Below, in pieces: positions 1 to 6,348 of a stretch of 11,123 nucleotides of DNA. The stretch's first letter is position 1. Each line of letters begins with the position of its first letter. Both the position numbers and the translations under genes were made by a program. The stretch comes from an uncultured Clostridia bacterium. GTDB lineage: Bacteria > Bacillota > Clostridia > Oscillospirales > CAG-272. The notes under the pieces are model-generated. The model ran no database searches and was not told the DNA's origin. It saw nothing but the letters and a program-made list of their open reading frames with translations. The stretch is taken from the NCBI GenBank assembly GCA_937898155.1, contig CALEJO010000206.1, positions 1-11,123 on the forward strand, read 5' to 3'.

Positions 1-1
1 G

Positions 2-280
2 GCACCCACGCACGACGACGACCGCCTGCGTGTCGTCGGCTCGGACGGCGTGCTGGAAGTGCGGGGCGGACGGGTATTCGTCATTGACCGCGCGGGTGAG
101 CGCGAATTGCCGCTTGCACCGTCGGAGACAGAACTTTTTGAAGAATTCCTGCTCGAAATCGAGGGCAAAGCCAAATGCCGTGTCAACGCGGAGATGACCT
201 TTGCCGTGACGCGCGCGGCGCTGGCGGCGCGTCTCTCGGCAGACACGGGAAAAACGATCCGGATCAGCGAAGTGAGGTAA
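2..280 (+). CDS. Gfo/Idh/MocA-family oxidoreductase, C-terminal fragment (5' end outside window)
   Basis: The reading frame is open from base 2 to a TAA at 278-280, so this is the last ~92 residues of a gene that starts upstream; the internal GTG at 50 is not a plausible start because coherent protein continues before it. The visible part reads as the C-terminal beta-sheet domain of NAD(P)-dependent Gfo/Idh/MocA dehydrogenases: a DDRLRVVGSDGVLEV strand pair (family members often have DRLR.xGTxGxxEV here), then GGRVFVIDRAGERELPL, a helix around LFEEFLLEIEGKAKCRV, and the closing NAEMTFAVTRAALAAR helix before DTGKTIRI. These enzymes oxidise or reduce sugars, inositols and related small molecules in the cytoplasm. 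The catalytic EKP motif and the N-terminal Rossmann fold are outside the window, so neither activity nor substrate can be judged. The stop lies 1 nt before rnhA, which suggests co-transcription. Family assignment is by pattern recognition of a short tail. Confidence 0.72.
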   Translation, partial: APTHDDDRLRVVGSDGVLEVRGGRVFVIDRAGERELPLAPSETELFEEFLLEIEGKAKCRVNAEMTFAVTRAALAARLSADTGKTIRISEVR

Positions 281-281
281 A

Positions 282-719
282 ATGAAATCTGTTCAAATGT
301 ATACCGACGGCGCCTGCAAGGGGAATCCCGGACCGGGCGGCTGGGGCTGTATTATCGTTTATAAATCTATCGAGAAAGAGCTTTCGGGCGGCGAGGCGAA
401 CACGACGAACAACCGCATGGAGCTTTGCGGCGCGATCGCGGGCTTTGCGGCGCTCAAAGAGCCGTGCCGCGTGCATCTGACCTCGGACTCGAAATATCTG
501 ATCGACGCGCTCACGCTCGGATGGGCGAAGGAATGGCAGGCGCGCGGCTGGAAAAAAAGCGACGGCAAGCCGGCGCTGAATCCCGATCTGTGGGAGAAAA
601 TCTTGTCGTATCTGGACGTTCACGAGGTGACGTTCGAATGGGTGCGCGGGCACAACGGGCATCCCTACAACGAGCGATGCGATCGGCTCGCGGTCGCGGA
701 AGCGGAGAAATTTTTCTGA
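282..719 (+). CDS. rnhA: Ribonuclease HI
   Basis: A 145-residue protein, the usual length for bacterial RNase HI, which cleaves the RNA strand of RNA-DNA hybrids (R-loops, Okazaki primers) using two metal ions. The fold and active site are intact: YTDGACKGNPGPGGWG near the N-terminus supplies the first catalytic Asp (D9), NRMEL gives E47, TSDSKYL gives D69, and the C-terminal part carries VRGHNGHPYNERCDRLA with the flexible-loop His (H124) and the fourth carboxylate D134. The basic-handle region WAKEWQARGWKKSDGK is present, as in the E. coli enzyme. The start ATG 282 follows the previous stop by 1 nt, with a GTGAGG Shine-Dalgarno-like stretch inside the end of the upstream gene, so translation is probably coupled. 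The stop is 7 nt before mnmA. Nothing unusual was seen; identification is firm. Confidence 0.97.
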   Translation: MKSVQMYTDGACKGNPGPGGWGCIIVYKSIEKELSGGEANTTNNRMELCGAIAGFAALKEPCRVHLTSDSKYLIDALTLGWAKEWQARGWKKSDGKPALNPDLWEKILSYLDVHEVTFEWVRGHNGHPYNERCDRLAVAEAEKFF

Positions 720-726
720 GGTGGCT
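718..726 (+). promoter_or_regulatory. Ribosome binding site that fixes the mnmA start
   Basis: GAGGTGG at 718-724 overlaps the rnhA stop codon (717-719). GAGG is 5 nt before ATG 727, a normal spacing. The alternative in-frame GTG at 721 lies inside this site and would have no ribosome binding site at a usable distance, so 727 is the preferred start. Confidence 0.7.
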
Positions 727-1761
727 ATGGAAAACGAGACGATTTTGCTCGGCATGAGCGGCGGCGTGGACAGCAGTTATGCGGCGCTTTTGCTGAAAGA
801 GGCGGGATATACCGTCGTCGGCGCTGTTTTGAAAATGAGCGACGCGACGGATCTTGATGCGGCGAAAAAAGCGTGCGACGCGCTGGAAATTCCGCTTCAC
901 GTGATCGATTGTGCCGAGCGTTTTCACGAGATTGTGATCGGCGATTTTCTTTCTGAATACGCGAAAGGACGCACGCCGAATCCGTGCGTCGTCTGCAATC
1001 GCGAGGTGAAGATCGCGGCGCTTTGCGCATTCGCCGAAGAAAACGGAATCGGCAAGATCGCGACGGGACATTATGCCAAAATCCGCCGCGACGGAGAAGC
1101 GGGACGGTTTTATCTCGAACGTGCGGCGGATCTGACGAAAGATCAATCTTATATGCTTTGGCGGCTCACGCAGGAGCAACTTTCGATGCTGTGTCTGCCG
1201 CTCGCGGAAGCGCAAAAATCGCAGATCAAGGCGGACGCGGCGTCGCGCCGTTTGCCGTCGGCGGGGCTTTCGGAAAGTCAGGAAATTTGCTTCATTCCCG
1301 ACAACGACCACGTTTCCTATATCGAACGGGCGACAGGAATTTTCCCGCACGGAAAATTCCTCGACGAAGCCGGCAATGTGCTCGGCGAGCATAAGGGGAC
1401 CATCCGCTACACGATTGGGCAGAGAAAGGGACTCGGCGTTTCGCTCGGGCACCCGATGTTCGTTTCCGCGATCGACGCGGCGAACAACACGGTCACACTT
1501 TCGGATGAACGCGCGCTCTTTCGCACGGAGCTTTCGTGCTCCGCGCTGAACTTTCAAAAACTCGCGCCGGGCGATTACGACGGGCTGACGCTTTCGGCGA
1601 AAATCCGCTACGCCGCGAAGCCCGAAGAGGCGATCGTCTGCATTCGCGGCGACACGGCGACCGTGCGTTTTTTGCGTCCCGTGCGCGCTGTGACACCCGG
1701 GCAATCGGTCGTTTTTTATGACGGCGACGACCTCTGCTTCGGCGGCTTCATCGACGGATGA
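727..1761 (+). CDS. mnmA: tRNA-specific 2-thiouridylase MnmA
   Basis: A 344-residue ATP-dependent thiouridylase that puts sulfur on C2 of wobble uridine-34 in tRNAs for Lys, Glu and Gln, taking sulfur from a cysteine desulfurase. The PP-loop is SGGVDSS at residues 11-17. GRTPNPCVVCNREVK carries C87 and C90, KDQSYML (138-144) is the tRNA-recognition region, and SQEICFIPD carries C188. C90 and C188 match the E. coli C102/C199 pair; C87 adds a CxxC, as in MnmA enzymes reported to hold an Fe-S cluster. The C-terminal half has the family's GQRKGLGVSLGHPMFV segment and final beta-barrel with PVRAVTPGQSVVFY. The protein is slightly shorter than the typical 355-375 because the segment after the PP-loop (VLKMSDATDLDAAKKAC) lacks about ten residues found in E. 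coli and Bacillus homologues. It follows rnhA by 7 nt and is probably co-transcribed. Start chosen from the ribosome binding site. Identification is firm. Confidence 0.95.
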   Translation: MENETILLGMSGGVDSSYAALLLKEAGYTVVGAVLKMSDATDLDAAKKACDALEIPLHVIDCAERFHEIVIGDFLSEYAKGRTPNPCVVCNREVKIAALCAFAEENGIGKIATGHYAKIRRDGEAGRFYLERAADLTKDQSYMLWRLTQEQLSMLCLPLAEAQKSQIKADAASRRLPSAGLSESQEICFIPDNDHVSYIERATGIFPHGKFLDEAGNVLGEHKGTIRYTIGQRKGLGVSLGHPMFVSAIDAANNTVTLSDERALFRTELSCSALNFQKLAPGDYDGLTLSAKIRYAAKPEEAIVCIRGDTATVRFLRPVRAVTPGQSVVFYDGDDLCFGGFIDG

Positions 1762-1886
1762 CAAAAATTGTGTTCTAATGATATCCCGAAAATCCAAGAA
1801 CAATTTGACACAATATTAGAGAATCGCGGCAAAAACGGGGAAAAAAAGCGTCCCGACTCGATTTTTGTCAAAAATGATATTGCTTC

Positions 1887-1939
1887 AAAAAAAGCGCCCT
1901 GTTTTTGTGCAAAAAGCACAGAAGCAGAGGCGTTTTTTT
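1887..1939 (+). terminator. Long hairpin with T-run, probable terminator after mnmA
   Basis: An almost continuous stem can be drawn. A-run 1887-1893 faces T-run 1933-1939; GCGCC (1894-1898) pairs with GGCGT (1929-1933) with one G-U; CTG (1899-1901) pairs with CAG (1925-1927) around a bulged A1928; TTTT pairs with GAAG with G-U wobbles at both ends; and TGTGC (1906-1910) pairs with GCACA (1916-1920) around an AAAAA loop. T-rich DNA continues to about 1947. The A-run on the left and T-run on the right mean it could terminate in both directions. It begins about 125 nt after the mnmA stop, which is long but has no intervening gene. Confidence 0.72.
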
Positions 1940-2051
1940 GCTTTTTTCGCGGAAAGAAAAAATGAGAGGAATGGTCAATATAATTTACCGGAGACGGAAC
2001 TGCGTGAAGAAAAACAAAAAAAGCATGCGTCACGCTGAAAAAATGTGTAAA

Positions 2052-2120
2052 TTCAATGACGCGGGCGCGAGAAAACATCCATGCACTTTTTCGATAAAGC
2101 CACAGAAGGGTTCAATGACG
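2052..2120 (+). repeat. Ten-base direct repeat TTCAATGACG, two copies
   Basis: TTCAATGACG occurs at 2052-2061 and again at 2111-2120, 59 nt apart, both upstream of the transport-operon promoter. The flanks differ (followed by CGGGC in one copy and AAAAA in the other). This could be a pair of regulator sites or chance; no known operator was recognised. Confidence 0.35.
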
Positions 2121-2181
2121 AAAAATGAAAAAGCGCGAAATTTTGCGAAAAAAGCGGCGGAATCAAGACAAATAGGAAAAA

Positions 2182-2203
2182 ATATAAATAGTGCATATAA
2201 ATA
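2182..2203 (+). repeat. A/T-rich direct repeat ATATAAATA upstream of the -35 element
   Basis: ATATAAATA is present at 2182-2190 and 2195-2203, just upstream of the -35 hexamer at 2209. Its position and composition resemble an UP element contacted by the RNA polymerase alpha subunits. With so little sequence complexity, the repeat itself may be accidental. Confidence 0.35.
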
Positions 2204-2208
2204 TATTA

Positions 2209-2237
2209 TTGCTTTTTTGTGAACCGAATGTTAAAAT
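2209..2237 (+). promoter_or_regulatory. Sigma-A-type promoter of the transport operon
   Basis: The -35 TTGCTT (2209-2214) and -10 TAAAAT (2232-2237) are separated by exactly 17 nt, and a TG one base before the -10 (2229-2230) makes an extended -10. The DNA upstream (2171-2208) is very A/T-rich. The expected transcription start is near 2244, giving a leader of about 68 nt before ATG 2312. This is the only promoter-like arrangement of this quality I found in the intergenic region. No exact CcpA cre site is seen around it. Confidence 0.6.
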
Positions 2238-2251
2238 GAAACAGTAAATAT

Positions 2252-2288
2252 GCGCCGACGTTTTTCTGCACAAAAAGATGGGCGGCGC
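2252..2288 (+). promoter_or_regulatory. 5'-UTR stem-loop ahead of the binding-protein gene
   Basis: GCGCCG (2252-2257) is perfectly complementary to CGGCGC (2283-2288), and inside it TTTTT (2261-2265) can pair with AAAAA (2272-2276) around CTGCAC. No T-run follows the outer stem, so it is not a classical terminator. It ends 10 nt before the AGGAGG at 2299-2304 and would leave the ribosome binding site free. It may stabilise the 5' end of the mRNA or be a regulator site; the function is unknown. Confidence 0.4.
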
Positions 2289-2311
2289 GAATCCATGCAG
2301 GAGGAATACTT

Positions 2312-3874
2312 ATGGTAAGCTCAAAGTTGAAAAGACTTCTTGCGGCCTTTCTCAGCTTGGCGATGCTGTTCGGCATCGGGATGAGCGTATCGGCGGGAAC
2401 CGTCACGTTGACGGCGACCCCGAACGACTCGGACGATGACACGTCATCGCTGACTGCGGAGGCGCTGGAAATCCTGGGGGATACGACGTGGTCGGAATAC
2501 CGCGCCAAGTATGCCGAAACGCCGTTCTACGCGGGAAATCCGATCGTGGTTGGCACGGAGGCGCTTGACACGGAAACGCTGCCCGACGACGCGGAGATTC
2601 TCGATGAACTCGACGGAAAGAAGAATGTCGTTCTGCTCCCCGACACGGGAACCGCAACGTGGACGGTCAACGTCCCCGAAAGCGGTCTTTACGCAATCGA
2701 ACTTTCTTGCTATCCGATTCAGGGTAAGGCGACGGACATCGAAAGAACGTTCCGCATCAACGGAAACGTTCCGTTTACCGAGGTCCGCAATCTTCGCATT
2801 ACGAAGCGCTGGGTCGATGATCTTTCCGAGGTGAACGTCGTTTACGACGAAAACGGAAACGTCACCGATATCGAATATGAAAAAGACAACGCGGGCAACG
2901 ATCGCCGTCCCGCGAAATACGAAGCGCCGATCTGGATGGACCTCGCGATCACGGATCCGACGGGCTATTACAACGGCGAACTGTATTTCTATTTTGAAAA
3001 GGGCGAGAACACCGTCTCGCTCGGCGCACAGAAAGAGCCGGTCGTCATGAACACGATCACGCTCCGCGCCCCGAAGGTCAGCATTTCCTACGAGGACTAT
3101 CTCGCCGCTCACAAGGCGCAGGGTCACACCGCGGCGCCGGCGGATTCGAGCATCTTCCTCGAAGCGGAGTTCTATTCCGCGACGTCGTCCAGCACGATCT
3201 ACGGCATGAACGACCGCACCTCTGCGATCACGAGCCCGCAGCACGCGAGCTACACGTGGATCAACGACGTCGGCGGCAAGAACGGAAGCTATAACTGGGC
3301 AACGGTCGGTCAATGGATCGATTGGACGTTCACCGTTCCGGCAGGAAAGGCGGGCTTCTATACGATCAATACCCGCTATCTGCAAAGCGAGGTCAAAGGT
3401 CTGTTCGTTTCCCGTCGTCTCTACGTTGACGGGGAGATTCCGTTTGAAGAAGCGAACAACCTCGAATTCGACTACAACAGCGATTGGAGCGTGGGTCCGT
3501 TTACCGACGGCAAGAACGAGTTTGAGATTTACTTCTCGGAGGGCGAGCATACCATCCGCCTCGAAGTCAACCTCGGTCACCTCGGCGAAATGATCTCCGG
3601 CATCCGCAACTGCGTGACGCGCATCAACTCCATCTATCTGAAGATTTTGCAGATTTCCGGCACGGAACCGGTCCAGACGTGCGGTTCAGAATCCCGGAGG
3701 AGATTTCCGAAATGGGCAAGCTCGCGGAAGAGCTTTTCCGGATTTCGGGACAGATGCAGGAAATCGGCGGCGGCGCGAGCTCCTCGACCGCAACGCTGGA
3801 AAACGTCGCGAGAACCCTCCAGACGATGGCGGCGAACAGCGAACGTCAGATCGCAAAGAACTTTGCTCAGCTGA
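2312..3874 (+). CDS. Secreted sugar-binding protein, N-terminal piece (two beta-sandwich modules; frame lost near 3676)
   Basis: Start ATG 2312 follows AGGAGG (2299-2304) by 7 nt. Residues 1-28 are a Sec signal peptide (KLKRLL, then a hydrophobic core) ending SVSA, a signal-peptidase-I site; there is no lipobox cysteine. About residues 105-255 and 279-447 form two related beta-sandwich modules resembling carbohydrate-binding modules. Each has an aromatic-rich strand, a FRINGNVPF / LYVDGEIPF segment, a charged FEKGENTVSL / FSEGEHTIRL turn and a closing NTITLRAP / NSIYLKI strand. True coding ends near residue 455 (base 3676). After that the frame gives an Arg/Ser-rich string with no relation to a protein fold, while the neighbouring frame continues with good protein. 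I read this as the 5' part of one gene ending at 5364, disrupted by a 1-nt deletion or a sequence error. The CBM assignment is from fold pattern only; the exact family is not recognised. Confidence 0.8.
   Translation: MVSSKLKRLLAAFLSLAMLFGIGMSVSAGTVTLTATPNDSDDDTSSLTAEALEILGDTTWSEYRAKYAETPFYAGNPIVVGTEALDTETLPDDAEILDELDGKKNVVLLPDTGTATWTVNVPESGLYAIELSCYPIQGKATDIERTFRINGNVPFTEVRNLRITKRWVDDLSEVNVVYDENGNVTDIEYEKDNAGNDRRPAKYEAPIWMDLAITDPTGYYNGELYFYFEKGENTVSLGAQKEPVVMNTITLRAPKVSISYEDYLAAHKAQGHTAAPADSSIFLEAEFYSATSSSTIYGMNDRTSAITSPQHASYTWINDVGGKNGSYNWATVGQWIDWTFTVPAGKAGFYTINTRYLQSEVKGLFVSRRLYVDGEIPFEEANNLEFDYNSDWSVGPFTDGKNEFEIYFSEGEHTIRLEVNLGHLGEMISGIRNCVTRINSIYLKILQISGTEPVQTCGSESRRRFPKWASSRKSFSGFRDRCRKSAAARAPRPQRWKTSREPSRRWRRTANVRSQRTLLS
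3670..3680 (+). other. Apparent -1 frameshift point in the binding-protein gene
   Basis: Up to CAG 3674-3676 the upstream frame is sensible (ISGTEPVQ); from GAC 3676-3678 the next frame is sensible (DVRFRIPEEISEM). One extra base near 3676 would join them as PVQ-DVRFRIPEE. No X-XXY-YYZ slippery heptamer is present in the upstream frame between 3641 and 3680, so programmed frameshifting is not favoured over a point deletion or assembly error. Confidence 0.75.
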
Positions 3875-5364
3875 AATCCTATATCGGAAACCTCGGCACA
3901 TGGCTGAACGACATCAACCAGCAATCGCTGATCATGGACTACCTGCTGATCCAGCCCGCCGGCGAGAAACTGCCGAAGGCGGAGGGCAACGCGTTCCAGA
4001 ACTTCTGGTATGAAATCCAGATGTTCGTTTACAGCTTTATCCGCGATAATTCCTCCTTCAAAACCGCGCAAACGGGCGACGACGTCGTCACCATCGAGGC
4101 ATGGACGACGGTTTCCCGTGAATACGCGCAGATCATCCGTTCCATCATCGACGAGAGCTTTTCGAGAGATTATCCCGAAATTTCCGTCAATTTGAAGCTG
4201 ATCGTAGCCGGAACGCTGCTTCCCGCGGTGTTCTCGGGCGTCGGCCCCGACGTCATGATGGATGTCGGCTCGACCGACTGTATCAACTACGCGGTCCGCG
4301 GTATCGTGCAGGATATCAGCGAATATGACGGCTTCAAGGAGCTCTATTCGTATTTCCATCCCTCCGCGTGGGTGCCGCTGACGGTCGCCACCGGCTCGCC
4401 GGACGGGGACATTGATATTTACGGTGTCCCGGAGAAGCAGAGCTTCAACGTGTTGTTCTACCGCAAAGACATCTTCGCCGACCTCGGACTTGACGTTCCG
4501 AAGTCGTGGGACGACTTCAACGCGATCCTGCCGATCATCGTCAGTAAGAACTACACGATCGGCATCGGCCACGATGTGAACGTATTCAATATGTTCACCT
4601 ATCAGAACGGCGCGGAGATGTATTCCAACAACGGCACGACGATCTCCTTTGACCAGGACGTGGTGCTGGATGCCTTCACGACGGTCTGCAACTTCTTCAC
4701 GACCTACCAGCTCCCGCTGTCTTACGACGCGTCGAACCGTTTCCGCTCCGGAGAAATGCCGATGTTCATCGGTGACTATATCACCTATTATAACCAAATG
4801 ACGGTCTTCGCCACCGAGCTGAAAGGGCTGTGGGGCTTCACCTCCGTGCCCGGCACGGTGCAGGCGGACGGCTCGATCAACAGCTCTATGATCTCGTCGA
4901 TCAACTGCATCCTGATCCTGAAAGACGCGGTGGAGCGCGGCGTGGACAAAGAGTGCTTCAAGTTCATCAAATGGTGGATGGGCGCTTCAAACCAAGGTCA
5001 ATACGCAAACGAGTTGATCGCGCTGCTCGGTCCCGCGGGCAAATACGCGACCGCGAATATGGAAGCGTTCAACGATATGTCGTGGACGGCAAGCGAGCTC
5101 CGCGAGCTCAAAACGCAGTTCTCGCACCTCGTCGGCGTTCCGGAAATGCCCGGCTCCTATATCATCGCGCGCTACGTCAATTTCGCATTCCTTAATGTAT
5201 ATAATAACAGCTACGTTCCCAGCGAATCGCTGCTCGACTACGTCAGAACGATCAACAAAGAGTTCGACAGAAAACGCGAAGAGCTGAAACGTGAATTCTA
5301 TGTGCCGAACGACGGGTTGTTCGAGGCGTTCATCGCCTCGCTTCCCGACGGCAAGAAAAACTGA
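3679..5364 (+). CDS. Extracellular solute-binding protein domain, C-terminal piece of the split gene
   Basis: This 561-codon frame lacks its own signal peptide, and GTG 3679 has no ribosome binding site, so it is best read as the rest of the 2312 gene (joined length about 1017 residues). Residues 8-125 are helical (GKLAEELFRISGQM, ENVARTL, FAQLKSYIGNLG) and probably a spacer. From about 135 it is a family-1 solute-binding protein: VVTIEAWTT opening strand, YPEISVNLKLIVAG, GVGPDVMMDVGS, IYGVPEKQSFNVLFYRKDIFADLGLDVPKSWDDF (hallmark PxTWDEF-type motif), then FRSGEMPMFIGDY and FIKWWM near the C-terminus. Such proteins capture sugars outside the cell and deliver them to MalFG-type permeases, which follow 20 nt downstream. 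Most relatives are 400-550 residues, so the joined protein is about twice the norm. An internal ATG at 3712 with GGAGGAG before it could start a short cytosolic form, but this is probably coincidence. The substrate cannot be predicted. Confidence 0.88.
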   Translation: MRFRIPEEISEMGKLAEELFRISGQMQEIGGGASSSTATLENVARTLQTMAANSERQIAKNFAQLKSYIGNLGTWLNDINQQSLIMDYLLIQPAGEKLPKAEGNAFQNFWYEIQMFVYSFIRDNSSFKTAQTGDDVVTIEAWTTVSREYAQIIRSIIDESFSRDYPEISVNLKLIVAGTLLPAVFSGVGPDVMMDVGSTDCINYAVRGIVQDISEYDGFKELYSYFHPSAWVPLTVATGSPDGDIDIYGVPEKQSFNVLFYRKDIFADLGLDVPKSWDDFNAILPIIVSKNYTIGIGHDVNVFNMFTYQNGAEMYSNNGTTISFDQDVVLDAFTTVCNFFTTYQLPLSYDASNRFRSGEMPMFIGDYITYYNQMTVFATELKGLWGFTSVPGTVQADGSINSSMISSINCILILKDAVERGVDKECFKFIKWWMGASNQGQYANELIALLGPAGKYATANMEAFNDMSWTASELRELKTQFSHLVGVPEMPGSYIIARYVNFAFLNVYNNSYVPSESLLDYVRTINKEFDRKREELKREFYVPNDGLFEAFIASLPDGKKN

Positions 5365-5384
5365 GAAAAGGAGGAATAACGGAT

Positions 5385-6347
5385 ATGTCAGAACAAACTT
5401 CTACGGTTCAGGCGCACAAGCCGAAGCCGGTATCCCGTAAGGAAATGACGAAGTGGCAATGGACATGGAAAGAGATGAAGCGCAACTACGCGGCGTATCT
5501 CATGTGCCTGCCGTTCTATCTGATCTTTACGACGTTTACCATTCTGCCGGTTATTTTGTCCATTTTCTTCAGCTTCACGATCTTCAATATGATCGAAGCG
5601 CCGCAGTGGATTTTCGTCGAAAACTATATGCGACTCTTCCTCGATGACGATATCTTCATCATTGCGGTGAAGAACACGTTCATCTTCGCCGTGATCACGG
5701 GACCTGTTTCCTACTTTCTCTCGCTCTTTACGGCATGGTTTATCAACGAGCTTCCGCCGAGAGTCAGAGCGTTCGTCACGCTGATCTTCTACACGCCCTC
5801 CATGGTGACGGGCATGACGTATATCTGGAAGGTCATCTTCGACGGCGACTCCTACGGCTACGCGAACTCCATTCTGCTTCGCCTCGGAGTCATCACGACG
5901 CCGATCCAGTTCTTCCAGAACGAGACCTACGTGATGCCGCTTTGTATCGTCGTCGCGTTGTGGACGTCGCTCGGTGTGTCGTTCCTTTCGTTCATCGGCG
6001 GCTTGCAGACGATCCCGAAGGATCAGTATGAGGCGGCGGCGGTGGACGGGATCCGCAACCGTTGGCAGGAGCTGTGGTATGTGACGCTCCCGAACATGAA
6101 GCAACAGCTTCTTTTCGGCGCGGTCATGGCGATCACGTCCTCCTTCAACTTCGGTAGCATCGTCAACGACCTGGCGGGCTTCCCGAGTATCAACTACGCG
6201 GCGCATACCATCATGCATCATTTGCAGGACTACGGCGGTCAGCGTTTCGAGGTCGGTTATTCGTCCGCGATCGCGACCATCCTCTTCATCATCATGATCG
6301 GCTCGAACGTGCTGGTCAACAAATTACTCTCGAAAGTGGGGCAGTGA
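5385..6347 (+). CDS. Sugar ABC transporter permease, MalF/UgpA type
   Basis: A 320-residue inner-membrane permease of the binding-protein-dependent CUT1 class. After a charged cytoplasmic N-terminus (1-38) it has about six membrane segments: near 39-66, 95-120, 127-150, 183-206, 241-262 and 291-312. The cytoplasmic EAA loop is YEAAAVDGIRNRWQELW, starting at residue 215, followed by YVTLPNM; this is the surface that docks the ATPase. LPFYLIFTTFTILPVILSIFFSF and the ENYMRLF segment are typical of the first-permease subunit. ATG 5385 is preceded by AAAGGAGG (5367-5374) with a 10-nt spacer. It pairs with the next gene (1 nt gap) to form the translocation channel fed by the upstream binding protein. 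No ATP-binding subunit is in the window; Firmicutes often use a shared MsmX-type ATPase encoded elsewhere, which is an inference here. Confidence 0.93.
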   Translation: MSEQTSTVQAHKPKPVSRKEMTKWQWTWKEMKRNYAAYLMCLPFYLIFTTFTILPVILSIFFSFTIFNMIEAPQWIFVENYMRLFLDDDIFIIAVKNTFIFAVITGPVSYFLSLFTAWFINELPPRVRAFVTLIFYTPSMVTGMTYIWKVIFDGDSYGYANSILLRLGVITTPIQFFQNETYVMPLCIVVALWTSLGVSFLSFIGGLQTIPKDQYEAAAVDGIRNRWQELWYVTLPNMKQQLLFGAVMAITSSFNFGSIVNDLAGFPSINYAAHTIMHHLQDYGGQRFEVGYSSAIATILFIIMIGSNVLVNKLLSKVGQ

Positions 6348-6348
6348 C

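Larger units (their letters stand above)
1762..2311. other. A/T-rich intergenic region between mnmA and the transport operon
   Basis: About 550 nt with clearly lower GC than either flank and many A and T runs. It contains a hairpin terminator (1887-1939), two short direct repeats (2052-2120 and 2182-2203), a promoter (2209-2237) and a 5'-UTR hairpin (2252-2288). Open frames exist (for example 1768-1965 and 1905-2222), but they translate to lysine/phenylalanine-rich strings typical of A/T-rich noncoding DNA, and the second runs over the promoter -35 element. I recognise no riboswitch class, tRNA or small RNA. An unknown small RNA cannot be excluded. Confidence 0.7.

Noticed and set aside
511..1803. 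Long minus-strand open frames opposite rnhA-mnmA and opposite the transport genes (for example 2444-3580, 3634-4797, 10107-11009)
   Set aside because: These are mirror frames of GC-rich plus-strand genes. They are Arg-rich, lack family motifs, and lie opposite well-supported proteins.
1805..1836. Perfect -35 hexamer TTGACA at 1805-1810 as a promoter
   Set aside because: No acceptable -10 element lies 15-19 nt downstream; that stretch is GC-rich followed by an A-run.
1768..1965. 65-codon open frame after mnmA
   Set aside because: It runs through the terminator hairpin, has no ribosome binding site, and its composition follows local A/T richness.
1905..2222. Open frame of 105 codons in the intergenic region, with possible starts at 1962, 1971 and 2004
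   Set aside because: It overlaps the terminator hairpin and the promoter -35, is lysine-rich as expected from A-rich DNA, shows no recognisable motif, and has only weak or badly spaced ribosome binding signals.
2218..2238. Possible CcpA cre site around TGTGAACCGAATGTTA
   Set aside because: The spacing of the TG, AA and CG elements does not match the cre consensus (one extra base), so it is not called.
3641..3680. Programmed -1 ribosomal frameshift joining the two pieces of the binding protein
   Set aside because: No slippery heptamer in the correct frame was found near the junction, and such proteins are not known to use frameshifting; a deletion or sequence error is simpler.
3712..5364. 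Independent gene starting at ATG 3712 behind GGAGGAG
   Set aside because: It would yield a solute-binding protein without a signal peptide, which could not work outside the cell; the GGAGGAG is explained by the Pro-Glu-Glu codons of the continuous protein.
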